From: Posidonia oceanica
Taxonomy: Eukaryota > Streptophyta > Magnoliopsida > Alismatales > Posidoniaceae
Direction: 5' to 3'
Length of the DNA stretch: 64,000 nucleotides
NCBI GenBank assembly: GCA_037176725.1
Contig: JAZBRS010000044.1
Location: 3,286,001-3,350,000 of the forward strand
Within the stretch, counting starts at the first letter, position 1. Every line of letters begins with the position of its first letter. Under the pieces are notes generated by a model. It was not told the origin of the DNA, did no database searches, and saw only the letters and a program-made list of their open reading frames with translations. Shown here in pieces: positions 24,249 to 35,689 of the stretch. The translations under genes and the position numbers were made by a program.

Positions 24249-25260
24249 TCATTAATTATTCATTGACTACCTAGTGAGCCACTACATACATGCTGTGTAA
24301 CTTGAGCCATGCTTTGGTTAGAAAATATGAAGTAGAAGGTAAACATACAAGGGTCACGCCAAAACGATGATTACTACCCTTATTTAGAACCATTGTTGGT
24401 TTTTTATGGTTTGTACCTAGTGCATGGGTGTATCACCTTCTCATATTGGTCTATTCAGTGTAACATTACCTTACTGTTTGGATTGTTAGGAATGGTTTCC
24501 ATTACAAGTTCCTAAATGTTGTTGCATGGATACATGAAGTTGTGGCCATAATAAAGAGATGGACCTGTTTTGAATTTTTATTAAGAAAGATACTACAAAT
24601 AAACTACAATATTGTATTGAAGTGGTTCTTGAAAAAATGGGTTGTCTTTTTTTTCCTTTCTTTGAGATTGTTACATTTTTCCATCTCTAAACCTATGTCC
24701 TATTTTTTTCAAATGATATGAACTAAGTTGATATCATCAAAAAAAAATAGTCTAAGTTGATCATGAAGGACTGATCGTAGTTGTGTCAAAAGAAAAAGGA
24801 ATTCTTACTTAGGTACCGTTGTCAAGTAGCGTACTTGCTCATATGCCTTCAGATAACACTAATTTATCGATGTGCCCTCAAAAAATTAGACGTTATACTC
24901 TAATACCCTCACCGTTACCTTCCTTCACCTAACCCAAGTTAAACGTCTAACCCTAGATGTTAAATTACTAACCTACCCCTTTTTAAAAAACTTAACTCTA
25001 AAAGCAACCCAACTTACAACTTAACCATCTCCCTCTTCCTCTGCCTACCTCCTTTTTCTGAAATACGCTGACTCTAATCAACCATCATCGTAACCACAAA
25101 ATGAAGTTTGTGAGGGCATATAAGCAAAGATATTATAGTCATTCAACATGCAGATAATGGAGTAAACTAATGTTATATCATGGTTGTTAACTACAAGGGC
25201 ATTGGTGACAAGGCTTTTATTTTATAAGGTCAGATCGATAAATAGGTGTTATCTGATCTT
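24249..25260. other. 3' flank of bHLH gene 1, no gene seen
   Basis: AT-rich. The first 60 bases are weakly similar to the 3' flank of bHLH gene 2 (61351 on), as expected of paralogues. I see nothing else I can name. Confidence 0.5.
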
Positions 25261-25268
25261 AGTAGACT

Positions 25269-25500
25269 ACAAAGGATGCGTTTGGGTACACCGGCTTCTG
25301 CTCCCAAAGTAATGAGAAGCGTCAAATGCAAGATTTGGCTGCTTCCAGTGGCTTCTTGATTTCATAAAGAAAGTCAACTTCCTGAGAAGCAAAAACGAAA
25401 GCAGGAGTGACTTCTAGAAACTACATTTGGGTGGCCTATGAGCTACGATATGGCTTTCACACAGGAGAAGCTGCTAGAAACGATACCCAAACCCACCCAA
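25269..25500. mobile_element. hAT-type MITE with perfect 8-bp TSD
   Basis: Flanked by AGTAGACT at 25261-25268 and 25501-25508. The ends are imperfect inverted repeats sharing GTTTGGGTA on the left and TACCCAAAC on the right, continuing inward as GGCTTCTGCTCC and GGAGAAGCTGCT. It is 232 bp with no coding capacity. Confidence 0.75.
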
Positions 25501-25508
25501 AGTAGACT

Positions 25509-26947
25509 CCTTTTGTACAAGTAAAAGACATAGGCTATCCCAAAGTGATCACTGAAGTAGACTGCATCCTAGGTAAAAGCCAGCAAATAATGGTCTATAT
25601 GGTTGAGATTTCTCACCCTTTTCCTTATTTGTTTAATATTATTTTGCAAGTGGATAATTTGTGATTCTTCTAGAATAGGAAGAAAGGACAATTCTAGGAG
25701 AATTCAAGACGTAAGAATCTTGATTTTGATAAAGTTTTTACATTTTTTGAATCTAAAAAGACAATTAAAAAAAGCTTTTTGTTCAGATTGTGAGATTTTG
25801 TTTATTATATTGGTATTTTAATTCACTTAAAAATAGTATGGACGAGAATCTTGACGTTGAGAATCTCAACCAAACGGACCTTAATTACGTATATCACAAA
25901 AGTAGACCTTTCTATCATGTGAAAGTCCAAGTTAGTTTGGAATTCTAGTAGACTTTCCTATTGTTTTATGTAAGGTCTGTAGAATTGAAACATGTGGAAG
26001 TCTAATATAGTTTTAGATTCTAATTCTTAGAAAATAGTGTAACTTTCATTAGAACGAGACCTATTACTAAGACATTTAAATGACTCCATGTTTTTTCTTC
26101 ACTACCTTAGCAATGATTTTAGATAGCTATGATAAAGATTCCAAAGAACCTTGATGAAAGAACTCAAAGGGATCTTCTTACCTATTGGTGCTCCCTCTGA
26201 GCTTTAAATTCTTATTCTCAATGCATATGGAGACCCTTAATTATTCTTATAGTTGACATATTAATACTAACTCCTTAAGTTTATAATTGAAAGGCATTAT
26301 CATGTTCCCTACACGATGCATGAGCTGCCTACCATTTTAAGATCAGAATTTCAATTCAACTAACCAAAGTGCTCATGCGGTGGTCTCATAACAATAATAA
26401 ACTTAGCCTCCATAAGAGTAGATGTGAAAATGAGTTGCTTCACACTCCTATGAAATGACACCTTCGACAAATAGAAAAATGATGTTGCCTCTCCTCTTCT
26501 TGATCTTCACTGAGTGGACATGCATATATGGAGCTCCTCAAGGTAGATAGGCTAGAGCCATGGCCAAAGAAACAAGAGATCACCAATGATTCGAGTGAGG
26601 AATCCTTTGACACTCAAATTAGATTACGATAGATGGTGGAATCAAAGATAGGCCCTACTTGCAAGGTAGAGCTATGCTTGGCGAGCAAGTGAGATGGAAG
26701 CCTAGATCCCTAAGACGACATGGAATCCTAGTTTGAGAATCCACTATTCTCCAACCTAGTTTCCTAATGATCTTCGAGTTGTACGAATTTGATCTCTAGT
26801 GGCCCAACCTCTCAATATTATAGGACCATGAAGGGTTCTGGACCTCGGAACTCCATGGTTGTTGCCTCCCCTAAATTGGTGACTCCTCCATTTGGTAGTT
26901 ATTGGAGAGATTTTGACATGTTGTCACTGGAAGAGCTCATGGTCACA
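25509..26947. other. No gene seen; short match to 56045-56110
   Basis: AT-rich. About 26588-26650 (AATCCTTTGACACTCAAATT and following) resembles 56060-56110, so both sites carry part of the same old repeat. Nothing else is identifiable. Confidence 0.45.
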
Positions 26948-26954
26948 TCTTTGA

Positions 26955-27196
26955 CTGCGTTTGTTCCATGGCTCCCATAGCTCCCACAATAGCCAAGTGG
27001 GTCCCACATGTGGTTTCTTCAAACAAACAACACGACTTGGGAGCGCGTGTGGAAGATTTTTTGACTCTTGTTACTGTAGAACAATGAAGAAAGTTGGGAG
27101 CTATAAAATGCAACTCCCATGAGAGCTGTTATAAAAGTTGCTACAGTGTCAGCTTTCATGGGTTAGGTTCTTTGCAAATTTTCGAAACAAACGCAC
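26955..27196. mobile_element. Putative MITE with TGCGTTTGTT ends
   Basis: The left end CTGCGTTTGTTCC and the right end GAAACAAACGCAC are inverted repeats. Flanks TCTTTGA (26948-26954) and TCTTTGT (27197-27203) are a near-match target duplication. 242 bp, with no coding capacity. Confidence 0.5.
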
Positions 27197-27203
27197 TCTT
27201 TGT

Positions 27204-28471
27204 GTCAAAAGTATCAGATCTCCACCATGATGGTAAATCACCCCTAGGAAGAAGGTATTTGAGTTACATCACCTTTAAGCTCAATGGCTGGCTAACATAC
27301 GAATGGAAAAGGTGGTGAAGTTCCTGATCAAGCTCTCACCTCTATACCCAACTGATCTCTTGAAGAGAAAGAATTTCTAGAGGATCAAATTAATGTGGAA
27401 GTGGCAACCTTTCAAGGGGATTGATGTGGAGGCTCCACTAGAGTTCAAAAACCCAAAGCTTAAACCTGTAGACATTGACAAGCCCAGATTGACTCTATTA
27501 AACATGATAGCAATGTCTTAAGTGACTTTTGAGCTCACGATCAACATGTTTGCACATACAATTTCCCAACTAGATAGTTATACAGGATTTAATTGATACT
27601 CCTTCTAACACCTAGGGTCTCTGTGGTGGAGGCGCGGGTACCAAGCGCGTAATTCGTATTCCAGATGTGGATTCCTGGTGCATATTGCTAGCATGGATTT
27701 TGGGCAAATTCTAATAGTTTAGAATCCAGAGCTATTGTTTTGGGACTGAATTCCCACTTAGTTGGATTTTGGTGATCGAGTTGGGATCCACACGCGGGGG
27801 GCTTCTTTAAGAAGCTGAGAGAGTTCGAGAAGGAGAGAAGAAGAAGAAAATCAGAGAGGAGGAGGAAGAACTGAGAGAGAGGGGGGAGTGTCTGTGGGAG
27901 AGGAGGACACCCGCCATTCACCGCCACTGCTTGCCATTCCTATCGTGCTACTGCTGCTGCCGTTGTCATGACGTCGAAGGGTCGCCGTCGTCGGAGTGTC
28001 ACTGCTCGCGTGTCGGGCTACTATGACCAAGCGAGCGTGGGAGTCGATCCTTAATGAACGGTACGTGCTCTACCTAGGCTATTCCTTGCTCCTTAAGCAT
28101 TTAATTGTGTTGATTGTGCTTGGGATCCTACAAGAGGGATCGAGGTGCGATAGTGAGGTCGCGTGGGTGATGAGTTCCCACGAGTAAACCCATCCACTTG
28201 TGTGATTTTTGGCCAATTCTTCGGTGAATCGGTTTGTGTGATGCTTGGATGTGTGATTTGTGGTTTGGATTCTTATTTCCCTCGAGTTTTGTTCTCATTT
28301 CACCGTTTAAAGCAGGTTTCTACCCTTTGGGGATGGGCTGTGTGTGCCCTGCACCCTCATGCCAACTATTTGGCCTGAGACGCATAATGGGCGCACGTAT
28401 TGCCCACGCGTATTGGATGCATGGACCACGGGCACGTATTAGCAGCACAGCCCCTGGATAGTAGGATTCAG
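27204..28471. other. LTR-like sequence left of the CACTA element, family uncertain
   Basis: From about 27600 the sequence becomes richer in G and C, with a purine-rich leader-like tract (27810-27890) and GTCGCCGTCGTCGG-type words. It is probably the 5' part of the LTR whose 3' part continues at 34288-35689 beyond the CACTA insertion. I found no LTR start. The part before 27600 holds nothing identifiable. Confidence 0.35.
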
Positions 28472-29165
28472 CACTACTAGAAAAACAAGAAATCGCGAGG
28501 ACGTATGTCCTCGCAAAGTCCTTGCTAATGGCCTTCACGATGACATCGCGAGGACATTGCGAGGACAAAAGGTCCTCACAAAATGTTACATCGTTAAAAG
28601 GCATTTGCGAGTAACTATCCTAGCGAAGACCTCGCAAACTTTCTCGTGAGGACTTAGCATGGAAATAAAGTCCTCACAATGTCTCCACTATTTCCTCACA
28701 ATTTACACGCTATTTCCTGGCAAAAATTAAAAAATAAAAATAAAAATTTCGAGGACTTTTGCGCAAAGTCCTCGTGAGATATAAAAAAAATTAAAAATAA
28801 AATAAAAATTCCTGTTAGACACATATTTCATATCAGCAACACTTCCACACCGCCATAACAAGAGAAATTTAAAACAAAATTAGTACCAACTCAAATTAGG
28901 TACATATGAACTAGTAGAAAAGTAAGCAAACAAATAAAAAGCAAAAAAATATATAATCATCATTCAAAAAGAAATAAAATGAACACGTCAAACCATGGTT
29001 TAGATTCATTCACAAAAGGAGACTGATGAATTGGCATATGCAAGCTCCAGAGTCCAGAGTAACTTGGAAATACCTCTAGAAATTGCTTCTGTTTGCAAGA
29101 TGTTGAATAGAAATAGCTTATGCTCTTCTGAATGCAACATTACTCTATAGATAACTTGACACCTA

Positions 29166-30456
29166 TAATCTTTTTGAAATAGTGTGGTGTAAATTAATTT
29201 AACTTTATCTCTTCTTCTTTCTCTTTCTCTCTCTCTCAAGTTATTGCTATTCCAACTTTTTTGTGCTACTAAGGTTATACAAAAATTGAATAGAGAACGT
29301 ATGTTTTCCTTCTCTTGTTTAGATAAAAGCATGAAATGAATTTTTTTAACGGTCATTTTACTAATCTGCCGATTATATTAACGCTTCATGCTTGGAATAG
29401 AGAATGACAATATATGCAAGCTATAGCGAGGGAAGGGAAAATAGGGAGGATAACAAGAAAATGGAGTGAGAAGATATGCACATGTAAAGATCTTTATCTT
29501 ATGACGTTCAGGACTTTGCAGTGTGTCAACAATCAACGACGTTGAATATGTTGAGTTCAACGACTCAACGTGGATTGCAAACACCATGTATGATTAATAG
29601 GATTCTTCAACGGGTACATTAAATCAGTAGTAGAAATACTATAGTAAACTTCCTTTTTTTTAAGATCTCATCCATTCAGGGGAATGCTGCAGTAAATTAA
29701 AGTCTATCTACGTTCTCAACCTCAATGGCAAGAAAGAATAGATCAACAAAGATATCCGAAGTACATAATTTATGGGTCTGCGTAATCATCCATGTTTATT
29801 CTATATACAATAATAAGAAGCGTTTCCTTCGTGTCATGTATTCATGAGATAATTAAGTAAGCCTACAACGTTTCCCAAATAGTTGGTGTGTCAGTCTGAA
29901 GCCCATACAGACCCCGAAAACAACATGTCTTTTAACTATATTTATCTTTCTTGTACAAGTGCAATGAGCAGTCCAGCACAAGTGTCACCGTTTCTTCTAC
30001 TGAAGACCATCAACTGACACATGCACCCAACCAAGCAACTCACTGCTACACACTCTTAATAAACAGAATTTCAGCAAAGAAACCTGGGTTACAACAAAGA
30101 AGAACAAAGATGAGGGGGAAAGGTGGGGTTTCCATGGGGTGGCTGAAGGATGGCTACAACAAGGTGACAAGATTTTTGAGAGGGGAAGAAGGCCAAAGGA
30201 GTGGTGGTGATCATGACTTCCCCGTACTAAAGGGTCACCCTTAAGCACAAAAGGAGGTAAAATCCATGGTTGGGAGCCATCAAAGACTCGCAGGTGAAGT
30301 GGAGAGAAAGAAGACCACCATGAAAGAGTTTAGAATCTATCGTTGGGATCCCACCAAGACCATGAAAAAGCTGGAATAGCAATAACTTGAGAGAAAGAGA
30401 AAGAAGAAGAGATAAAGTTAAATTAATTTACACCACACTATTTCAAAAAGATTACA
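29166..30456. repeat. Long inverted repeat inside the CACTA element
   Basis: The arms 29166-29256 and 30369-30456 are near-perfect reverse complements of about 88 bp (shared core GGAATAGCAATAACTTGAGA, then ACACCACACTATTTC). The spacer is about 1.1 kb. The words GTTGAATAGAAATAGCTTAT at 29101 and 30471 are also in direct orientation. The SDH2-like frame ends within the right arm. Confidence 0.8.
30110..30379 (+). pseudogene. Captured coding pieces; the second resembles succinate dehydrogenase subunit 2
   Basis: Two open pieces lie in the + strand. The first (30110-30244) reads MRGKGGVSMGWLKDGYNKV and so on to HP and a stop; I do not recognise it. The second (30251-30379) reads ERKKTTMKEFRIYRWDPTK, then KTMKKLE and TAG. 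The MKEF(R/K)IYRW(D/N)P motif is how the ferredoxin-like domain of plant SDH2 (complex II iron-sulfur subunit) begins, but no [2Fe-2S] cysteines follow. It is at most a short captured 5' fragment. Its neighbours in the same CACTA element are other captured genes, which supports capture. Confidence 0.42.
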
Positions 30457-30879
30457 GTAACATAGTAATGTTGAATAGAAATAGCTTATTACTGCAATTC
30501 TGATGCAGTGATACTCTTATGACACCTATAATTTGACATTCACTTGTGCATACATGTTAGAAAGTTCAACTTGCTAATGCGAAAAAACTGCAACACATCC
30601 AAGTTTCCAAACATAACAACAGCATAGCAATGACAACAAAAGCTTACTATCGGGGAGTGATTCTTGCTGAAGAGTGTGCCAGTCAACCTAAAGAAAAGGT
30701 ACTAAGTTGATGAGATTGGCGTTGAATTATATTTTAATTGAAGACACCTATTATAATTGACTCCTTATTTCTAATGCCATCCTAAACAAATTTAGATAGT
30801 GATTTACACACATGCTTTGAGATTCAATAAGGAGAAATATCAAAATTTGTCTTTAAATGACATTAACTAGAGATGTTAG

Positions 30880-31807
30880 ATACAGGCCTCTGTTGATTAT
30901 ATGTTATACTCCCAATGGGAGCGATAACCACCGTAGTTCCAGTGCAGAAGATTTCATCGTCATGTACTAGTTCATCAACAGGTACTTGACGCTCTTCAAC
31001 CTGATTGTCATATGCAAATATTTAAATTAGAAGATTGAAGAATCGAAATTTATGGCAATTAGCTTATCCTCAAAACTCAAAAGCAAGACTTTTGTACATT
31101 ATATGGCATCTAGTTTAGTTCTTTTTTGTATATAGATATTAGCACAAAAGTCAAAATTCAATAATAATTTATACAAATCATGAAAGACACACTGTTAAAA
31201 TCATTTAAATTAAAGCTAAATCACCTGATAGCCACAACTGCAACCAAGCTCGATGATGCTTCTTCTTGTAATCCCAGGAAGAATTGTACCCTTTATGGCA
31301 AGAGTGGAGATGATGTTGCCCTGTTAGAACAAAAATATATGCATGAACCACTAACAATATACAACTACATTTCATCCTACCACTACCTGGAGTAGCACGA
31401 TGCATTTCATCCTCAACAAATAAGTTTAGAGGTGCCAAACCTTCCTCTAAGCTCAAAAAAAGGAAGCTAGATGTAATTACAGAAGCCATGCCATGTTTGA
31501 CATTAATTTCACTCTACATGATTCAAAATCCAACTTGATCACCAAAATTACTAGAAAACTTGATATCTCCATCAGAAAACAAAATCAAGTAACATAAGAT
31601 AGAAGGATCTTATCACTTTCAATTTTCTAGAAAATAAATATAAAGAAATACAATAGGGAAGTATGCCCAACCAACCTTAAAATAATTTCCTACAGGAGAT
31701 GCATATCTTAAGAAGGTATACACCAGTGCCGATGCAAGACCAAGTATAGGTCCAGTGCCTATAAGTAGTGGCCTAACGTAGAGGGCACCTTTTCCTGGTG
31801 GAGGGAC
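30880..31807 (-). pseudogene. Captured branched-chain aminotransferase (BCAT) fragment, four exons
   Basis: On the minus strand four exons follow in BCAT order with usable splice sites. 31807-31676 reads [18 protein letters not shown]...[11 protein letters not shown]. 31444-31381 reads EGLAPLNLFVEDEMHRATPG. 31320-31225 reads [20 protein letters not shown]...GYQ. 31000 to about 30880 reads VEERQVPVDEL...FCTGTTVVIAPIGSITY. Plant BCATs are PLP enzymes that interconvert Leu/Ile/Val and their keto acids. The exon that should follow HRATPGxxG and carry the PLP-binding lysine (GGVKTIGNYA in the family) is missing: only 60 bases separate those exons. The N-terminal and last exons are also absent. It cannot encode an active enzyme. 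Confidence 0.82.
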
Positions 31808-32483
31808 CTATTTCATAGAAGCCAAAAGTTGAGTGCTTAGGGGATGAGAAGTTTACATCATTCGTCATGAGAAAACCTAAATACAAGATGTAATGAACTA
31901 AATAGCTTTATTTAACTAGATAGTAAGAATAGAACTTGTTTCACACTAACCTACAAAATCCACTATAGGTAAACAACCATGCATGAATTTACATATTAGC
32001 TGATGAATACAACACAAGTTGAATACTAATTTTGCATTCATCACTTTAGAATACATTTCTAATTTCTGCCACTCTCTATGAGATTCATTGTTGCCTTACT
32101 TATAGCTTCCTGTTTGTAACAACAAAATACATTGTGACTGAATATTTTTAGTTCACTTAATGCATGACATAGTTCTAGTTGAGGTTGGTAGAAATATTTT
32201 TAGTTTTCTGAGACACAGAGTGACTGTGCTCAGATGCAAGAGGGCTGCACCTACAGGGACTTGGGTTACTCTTATCTTGTGAGAATGCTAGCTAGAAACC
32301 AGAATAAACTTGTACTTGTAAATGACAAATTATTGGATCAGTTTGCACAAGATAATTAGACAAATATTGGTATATGATTAAAGATCATAAATCATGGCAT
32401 GTATTTTAAAAAAAAAAATGATAGACCATACAAAAGTCTTGTGGTTGTGACAATGTAAACATGATAGAGTGAAGAAAGCATAC

Positions 32484-32712
32484 CAAGTATTTTTCAAGCA
32501 TTGCTGCTTCTAGAATTCTTAATCATTCCTTCAATGCTTCATTCTCTTCGAGCATCAAATCCAATTTGGTTTAGAGTGACTTGTACAAATTACGTCTAGC
32601 TTTATTCTCTGGGATATCTTTACACATTGCCCTTGAATACCCAAGACCTTGGAATCTTTCATAACCTCCATGGAGGCCATTGTGCACCTCATCAAGTATG
32701 CAAGACAATGCC
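32484..32712 (-). pseudogene. CACTA Transposase_24-like C-terminal exon fragment
   Basis: The minus-strand reading is ILDEVHNGLHGGYERFQGLG, then YSRAMCKD, with two in-frame stops further on (after YKSL and ALKE). It corresponds closely to 49780-49880 in the other CACTA element (ILDEVHGGHHGGYERFFGLG). This family (plant transposase Ptta/En/Spm, PF03004) binds element ends. It is the only transposase part seen here. Confidence 0.75.
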
Positions 32713-33493
32713 AATTGATACAACATCACTAGACATTAGACACGTGCTTGGGTTGTAAAATTAAGCAATTAATAAAAGTTGAAAATCAGAAAAATGATAG
32801 AACTGTAGCAAATTAAGCAAGAGATGTTTAAAAGTTCTACAGCATGGATGTGGACTTTGAAAGATGAAACATAGACAAAAATGAATAGCAATTATCCAAA
32901 CAAGTCCTTGAAGAAATCTAATCTTTTTATTACGGAAGATTATGTCTGGCTAGATACCAAATTGATAAGGAACTATGCATGTAAACATCACTTATTTTGC
33001 CTAAGAGAAATTAAGAAATAAATCCATCCAGCAGTAGGTTCAACATGCTCTAATAAATCTAAAAATGCATGATTTTCTACTGCTTTTTCCTCTACAGATT
33101 TTTCCTCTGCAAATTTACTTAGCCAGACTCAATGATGACTATATTTACGTAGCCAAACCGAATGAATTGGGTAGGGCAACCTTGACATCCAACCTCTCCT
33201 TCTTTGATTCAACCAAAACACATGTATCCTGAATGCATCATGTTTTCAAGTTTAGGCAAATTAGGGGTGGAAAAACCAATACAATTGTAGCATGATTAGT
33301 GTAGATCAGAGTGAATGCATTTGCAACAGGTGAAAGACGAATCAGAAAAAATAGAGTGTGTTAAAGATAGAAGAAGCTGAACTAATTTAGGGGATCAATA
33401 TTGTGTAGGCTAAAAATGCTTTCAAGCTATTGTGTGTATTACATAGGGATACAGACTAAACCACAAAAGAAAGTGATAAATAAGAAAACTCGC

Positions 33494-33742
33494 CTCTTGA
33501 AGGACCTTGATCCTATGGGACTTGTCGATGCTCTTGATGGCATGGTATTCGAGTGTCTTCTTCTTCCTCCCTTTATAAACCATCTGAAACACAACAAATC
33601 GTATGAACACAGTGAGGACAAAGAAACTGGAGGTCTAAGAGCTCAATTTCAAACATCCCCAATCCCTAGAAGAGATCGAAGGGGAGGAACTCAACGAGTA
33701 CTTCCCATGGCCAATGGCTTCGTAGTCATGGAAGTTGCTCAT
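33494..33742 (-). pseudogene. Captured RUNKEL/ULK4-like protein kinase 5' exons
   Basis: On the minus strand, exon 1 (33742-33696) reads MSNFHDYEAIGHGKYS and is followed by a GT donor. Exon 2 (33583-33494) reads MVYKGRKKKTLEYHAIKSID, then KSHRIKVLQE. Plant RUNKEL (ULK4-type, cytokinesis-related microtubule-associated) kinases start MNxFHIYEAIGxGKxSxVYKGRKKKTIEYFA, so the match is specific. The Gly-rich loop (GHGKYS) and the conserved AIK lysine are present. Everything after the first part of the N-lobe is missing. The pyrimidine-rich sequence upstream on this strand (33743-34130) may be its captured leader and promoter. Splicing the two exons as drawn leaves the frame one base off. Confidence 0.75.
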
Positions 33743-33979
33743 TTCTAGGGCTTCAAAGAAATGGGATAGAGAAGAAGAAGACGAAAGGAAGGGTTTGGGT
33801 GGTGGATTTGGAGGAAGGGGAGGAAGAAGAAGAGAGGAAGGGTTTGGTTTCTCTCTCTGGAGAGGTGAGAGCACTGGGGGAAGGAGAGGGCCGAGAAGGT
33901 CTTTGTTTTGTGGCAGCGGACGGAGCCAGCAGAGGACGTTGTGACGCTGTGGTAGTGGAAGGCGAGGGCAGCAGAAATG

Positions 33980-34130
33980 GGATTTGGGGAGGAGTGGGGG
34001 TGGTGGTGGGGAAACTAGGGAAGTGAGCACAGGAGAGGAGGATTTGGAGAGGAATGGGAGTGGTGGTGGGGAAACTAGGGGAGTGAGCGTAGGAGAGGGG
34101 GATTCGAGGAGGAATGGGGGTAGTCGTGAG
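33980..34130. repeat. 60-bp GC-rich tandem repeat within the CACTA element
   Basis: Units start at GGATTTGGGG (33980), GGATTTGGAG (34040) and GGATTCGAGG (34100, partial). Each contains GTGGTGGTGGGGAAACTAGG and GAGTGAGC. It sits just upstream of the kinase fragment in that fragment's orientation. Confidence 0.85.
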
Positions 34131-34287
34131 AAATGAGGAGAAAGGGCAACATGTGTTAAAAATTATCTAATTAACGAGGACATAGCGAGGACATGTCCTC
34201 ATTAAGTCCTCGTTATTGTTTTGCGAGGATATTTCTTCGCAATGTCCTCGCTAAATGTTCTCGTTAAATCCAGAACTTCTAGTAGTG

Positions 34288-35689
34288 TAGTGGCTTTTTT
34301 TTGGGTTTCTAGTGGTGCTTTTGAGTTGACGCCTTTTGTGGCTTTGCGTGGCTTTTTGTGTGGAGTTTTTGTGTGATGTTTTGCGGTGTTTTCAAGATGA
34401 TTCTGAAATGGTTTTTCAAAAAGGATTTGGAAAAGAAATACATAAGTTTTGCAAAGGTTTTGGAAAAGTTTTCCGTTGACCAAGAGACTGAAGTTCCAGG
34501 TTGACCTTCTAGGGATGATTGATGCCTCTGGGGTCGTGAGCTGCTTGCTTAGGTTGTGGTCCGAGTAGTTTTGTGGTTTTCGAAGAACCGAGAGGGCCAT
34601 AGGATCGTACTTGCAGACCAAGGTCGACTAATACCTCTGAAGGGTTAGGTACGAGTTCGGGGTTGAGGTTCCATGGTTTTGAGGATCAAGAGATCGAGGT
34701 TGAAGTCTACGTGACCAAGAGACCGATGATGAGGTCTACGATTGAGAGGCCTTGGGTGAGGTCTTGGAGGACCGAGAGACCAAGGATGAGGTCTGGAAGT
34801 TGTACTGGCGAGACCAGGAGGTGAAAAGGTCCTCTGGTTGGTCAAGTGCAACAGTCCCGAGGACGCCAAGAGGGTGGACCCTGTGTTTTGTCCTAATGTA
34901 GACCTTTTGAGGGTTCTTAGAGTATGAACCCGGGACGGAGGACTCCTACACAGGGTGGCTCTGCCGGGACAGCGCAGTGCGTTTCAGCGGCTACTTGTGA
35001 ACTGGTTGGTCACTTGTGGCTAGAGTGACACAATAGGTTTTTTGTGCTGTGTGCGTGTGTCGTGATTGTGTTTTTTCGAGCACTAATTCAGGTTTTCAAA
35101 CTCTGATCTAGAAAAGAGTATGGTTTTTGAGATACGAATTTGTGATAGTTTTGGACTTGGTTTAGCATAGAGTAGTCATTCCAAGTGTGCATAAAGAGAT
35201 TTCAAAAATGCACGTATTTTCGAAAAGAAAAGGAGAAAATGGTTTGGAAAAGCATATTTAAAAATGATTTTTATGCTTGTCTGTAATAGGATCTTGCAGG
35301 TTTGCATGGTGTCTTGACAGGTCTTGGACTGGGTGCTACTAAAAAGGGCAGTCGTATGGCTTGGGAGCTGAGTGCTAGCAGTTCCAACACTGGTTTGCTA
35401 TTTCTAGTAGTTGGTAGGTGTGTACTAGATGACTAATAGATGTCACTCACATGTGTTTTAAATAATTTTCTTGCAGGTGCACATATAGGAGTAGTAGTCA
35501 AGTTAGGTGCAGGTATGGAATCACGTAGCTAGACACCACAGGTTCTGGGTAGAGTTAGGATTTGTTTAGTTTGTTTTAGTTTATTCATTTATTTATTTAT
35601 TTAAATTCCCTACATTTTGTTGAGTTATTTATTTAATAATAGCTTTAAGTGTGTCAAGATGTTAGACGGTCGCGATTGGGGTCGTGACA
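34288..35689 (+). mobile_element. 3' part of an Ogre/Tat-like LTR, interrupted by the CACTA element
   Basis: Ends GGTCGCGATTGGGGTCGTGACA at 35689, a CA-terminated LTR end of the same type as 13006 and 46229. The tract around 34400-34500 (GCAAAGGTTTTGGAAAAG) matches 44880-44910, and 35150-35250 and 35400-35530 match the other two LTR ends. No internal retrotransposon coding region is attached. Confidence 0.6.

Larger units (their letters stand above)
28472..34287 (-). mobile_element. CACTA element carrying several captured host-gene fragments (Pack-CACTA)
   Basis: The ends are CACTACTAGAA at 28472 and TTCTAGTAGTG finishing at 34287. Flanking trinucleotides are CAG and TAG, a 3-bp target duplication with one mismatch. 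Subterminal repeats of GCGAGGAC and its complement GTCCTCGC cluster in 28493-28770 and 34174-34260, as expected of CACTA elements. Reading the minus strand, it contains a RUNKEL-like kinase start (33494-33742), a Transposase_24-like exon (32484-32712) and four BCAT exons (30880-31807). An SDH2-like piece lies on the + strand (30251-30379). There is no complete transposase, so it would have needed help to move. Confidence 0.85.

Noticed and set aside
33635..34030. 131-codon frame including the kinase start as a single protein
   Set aside because: Most of it is upstream leader and downstream intron. Only 33696-33742 matches the kinase, and the next exon lies at 33494-33583.
34202..34621. 139-codon minus-strand frame
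   Set aside because: Crosses the CACTA terminus into LTR sequence and has no family features.
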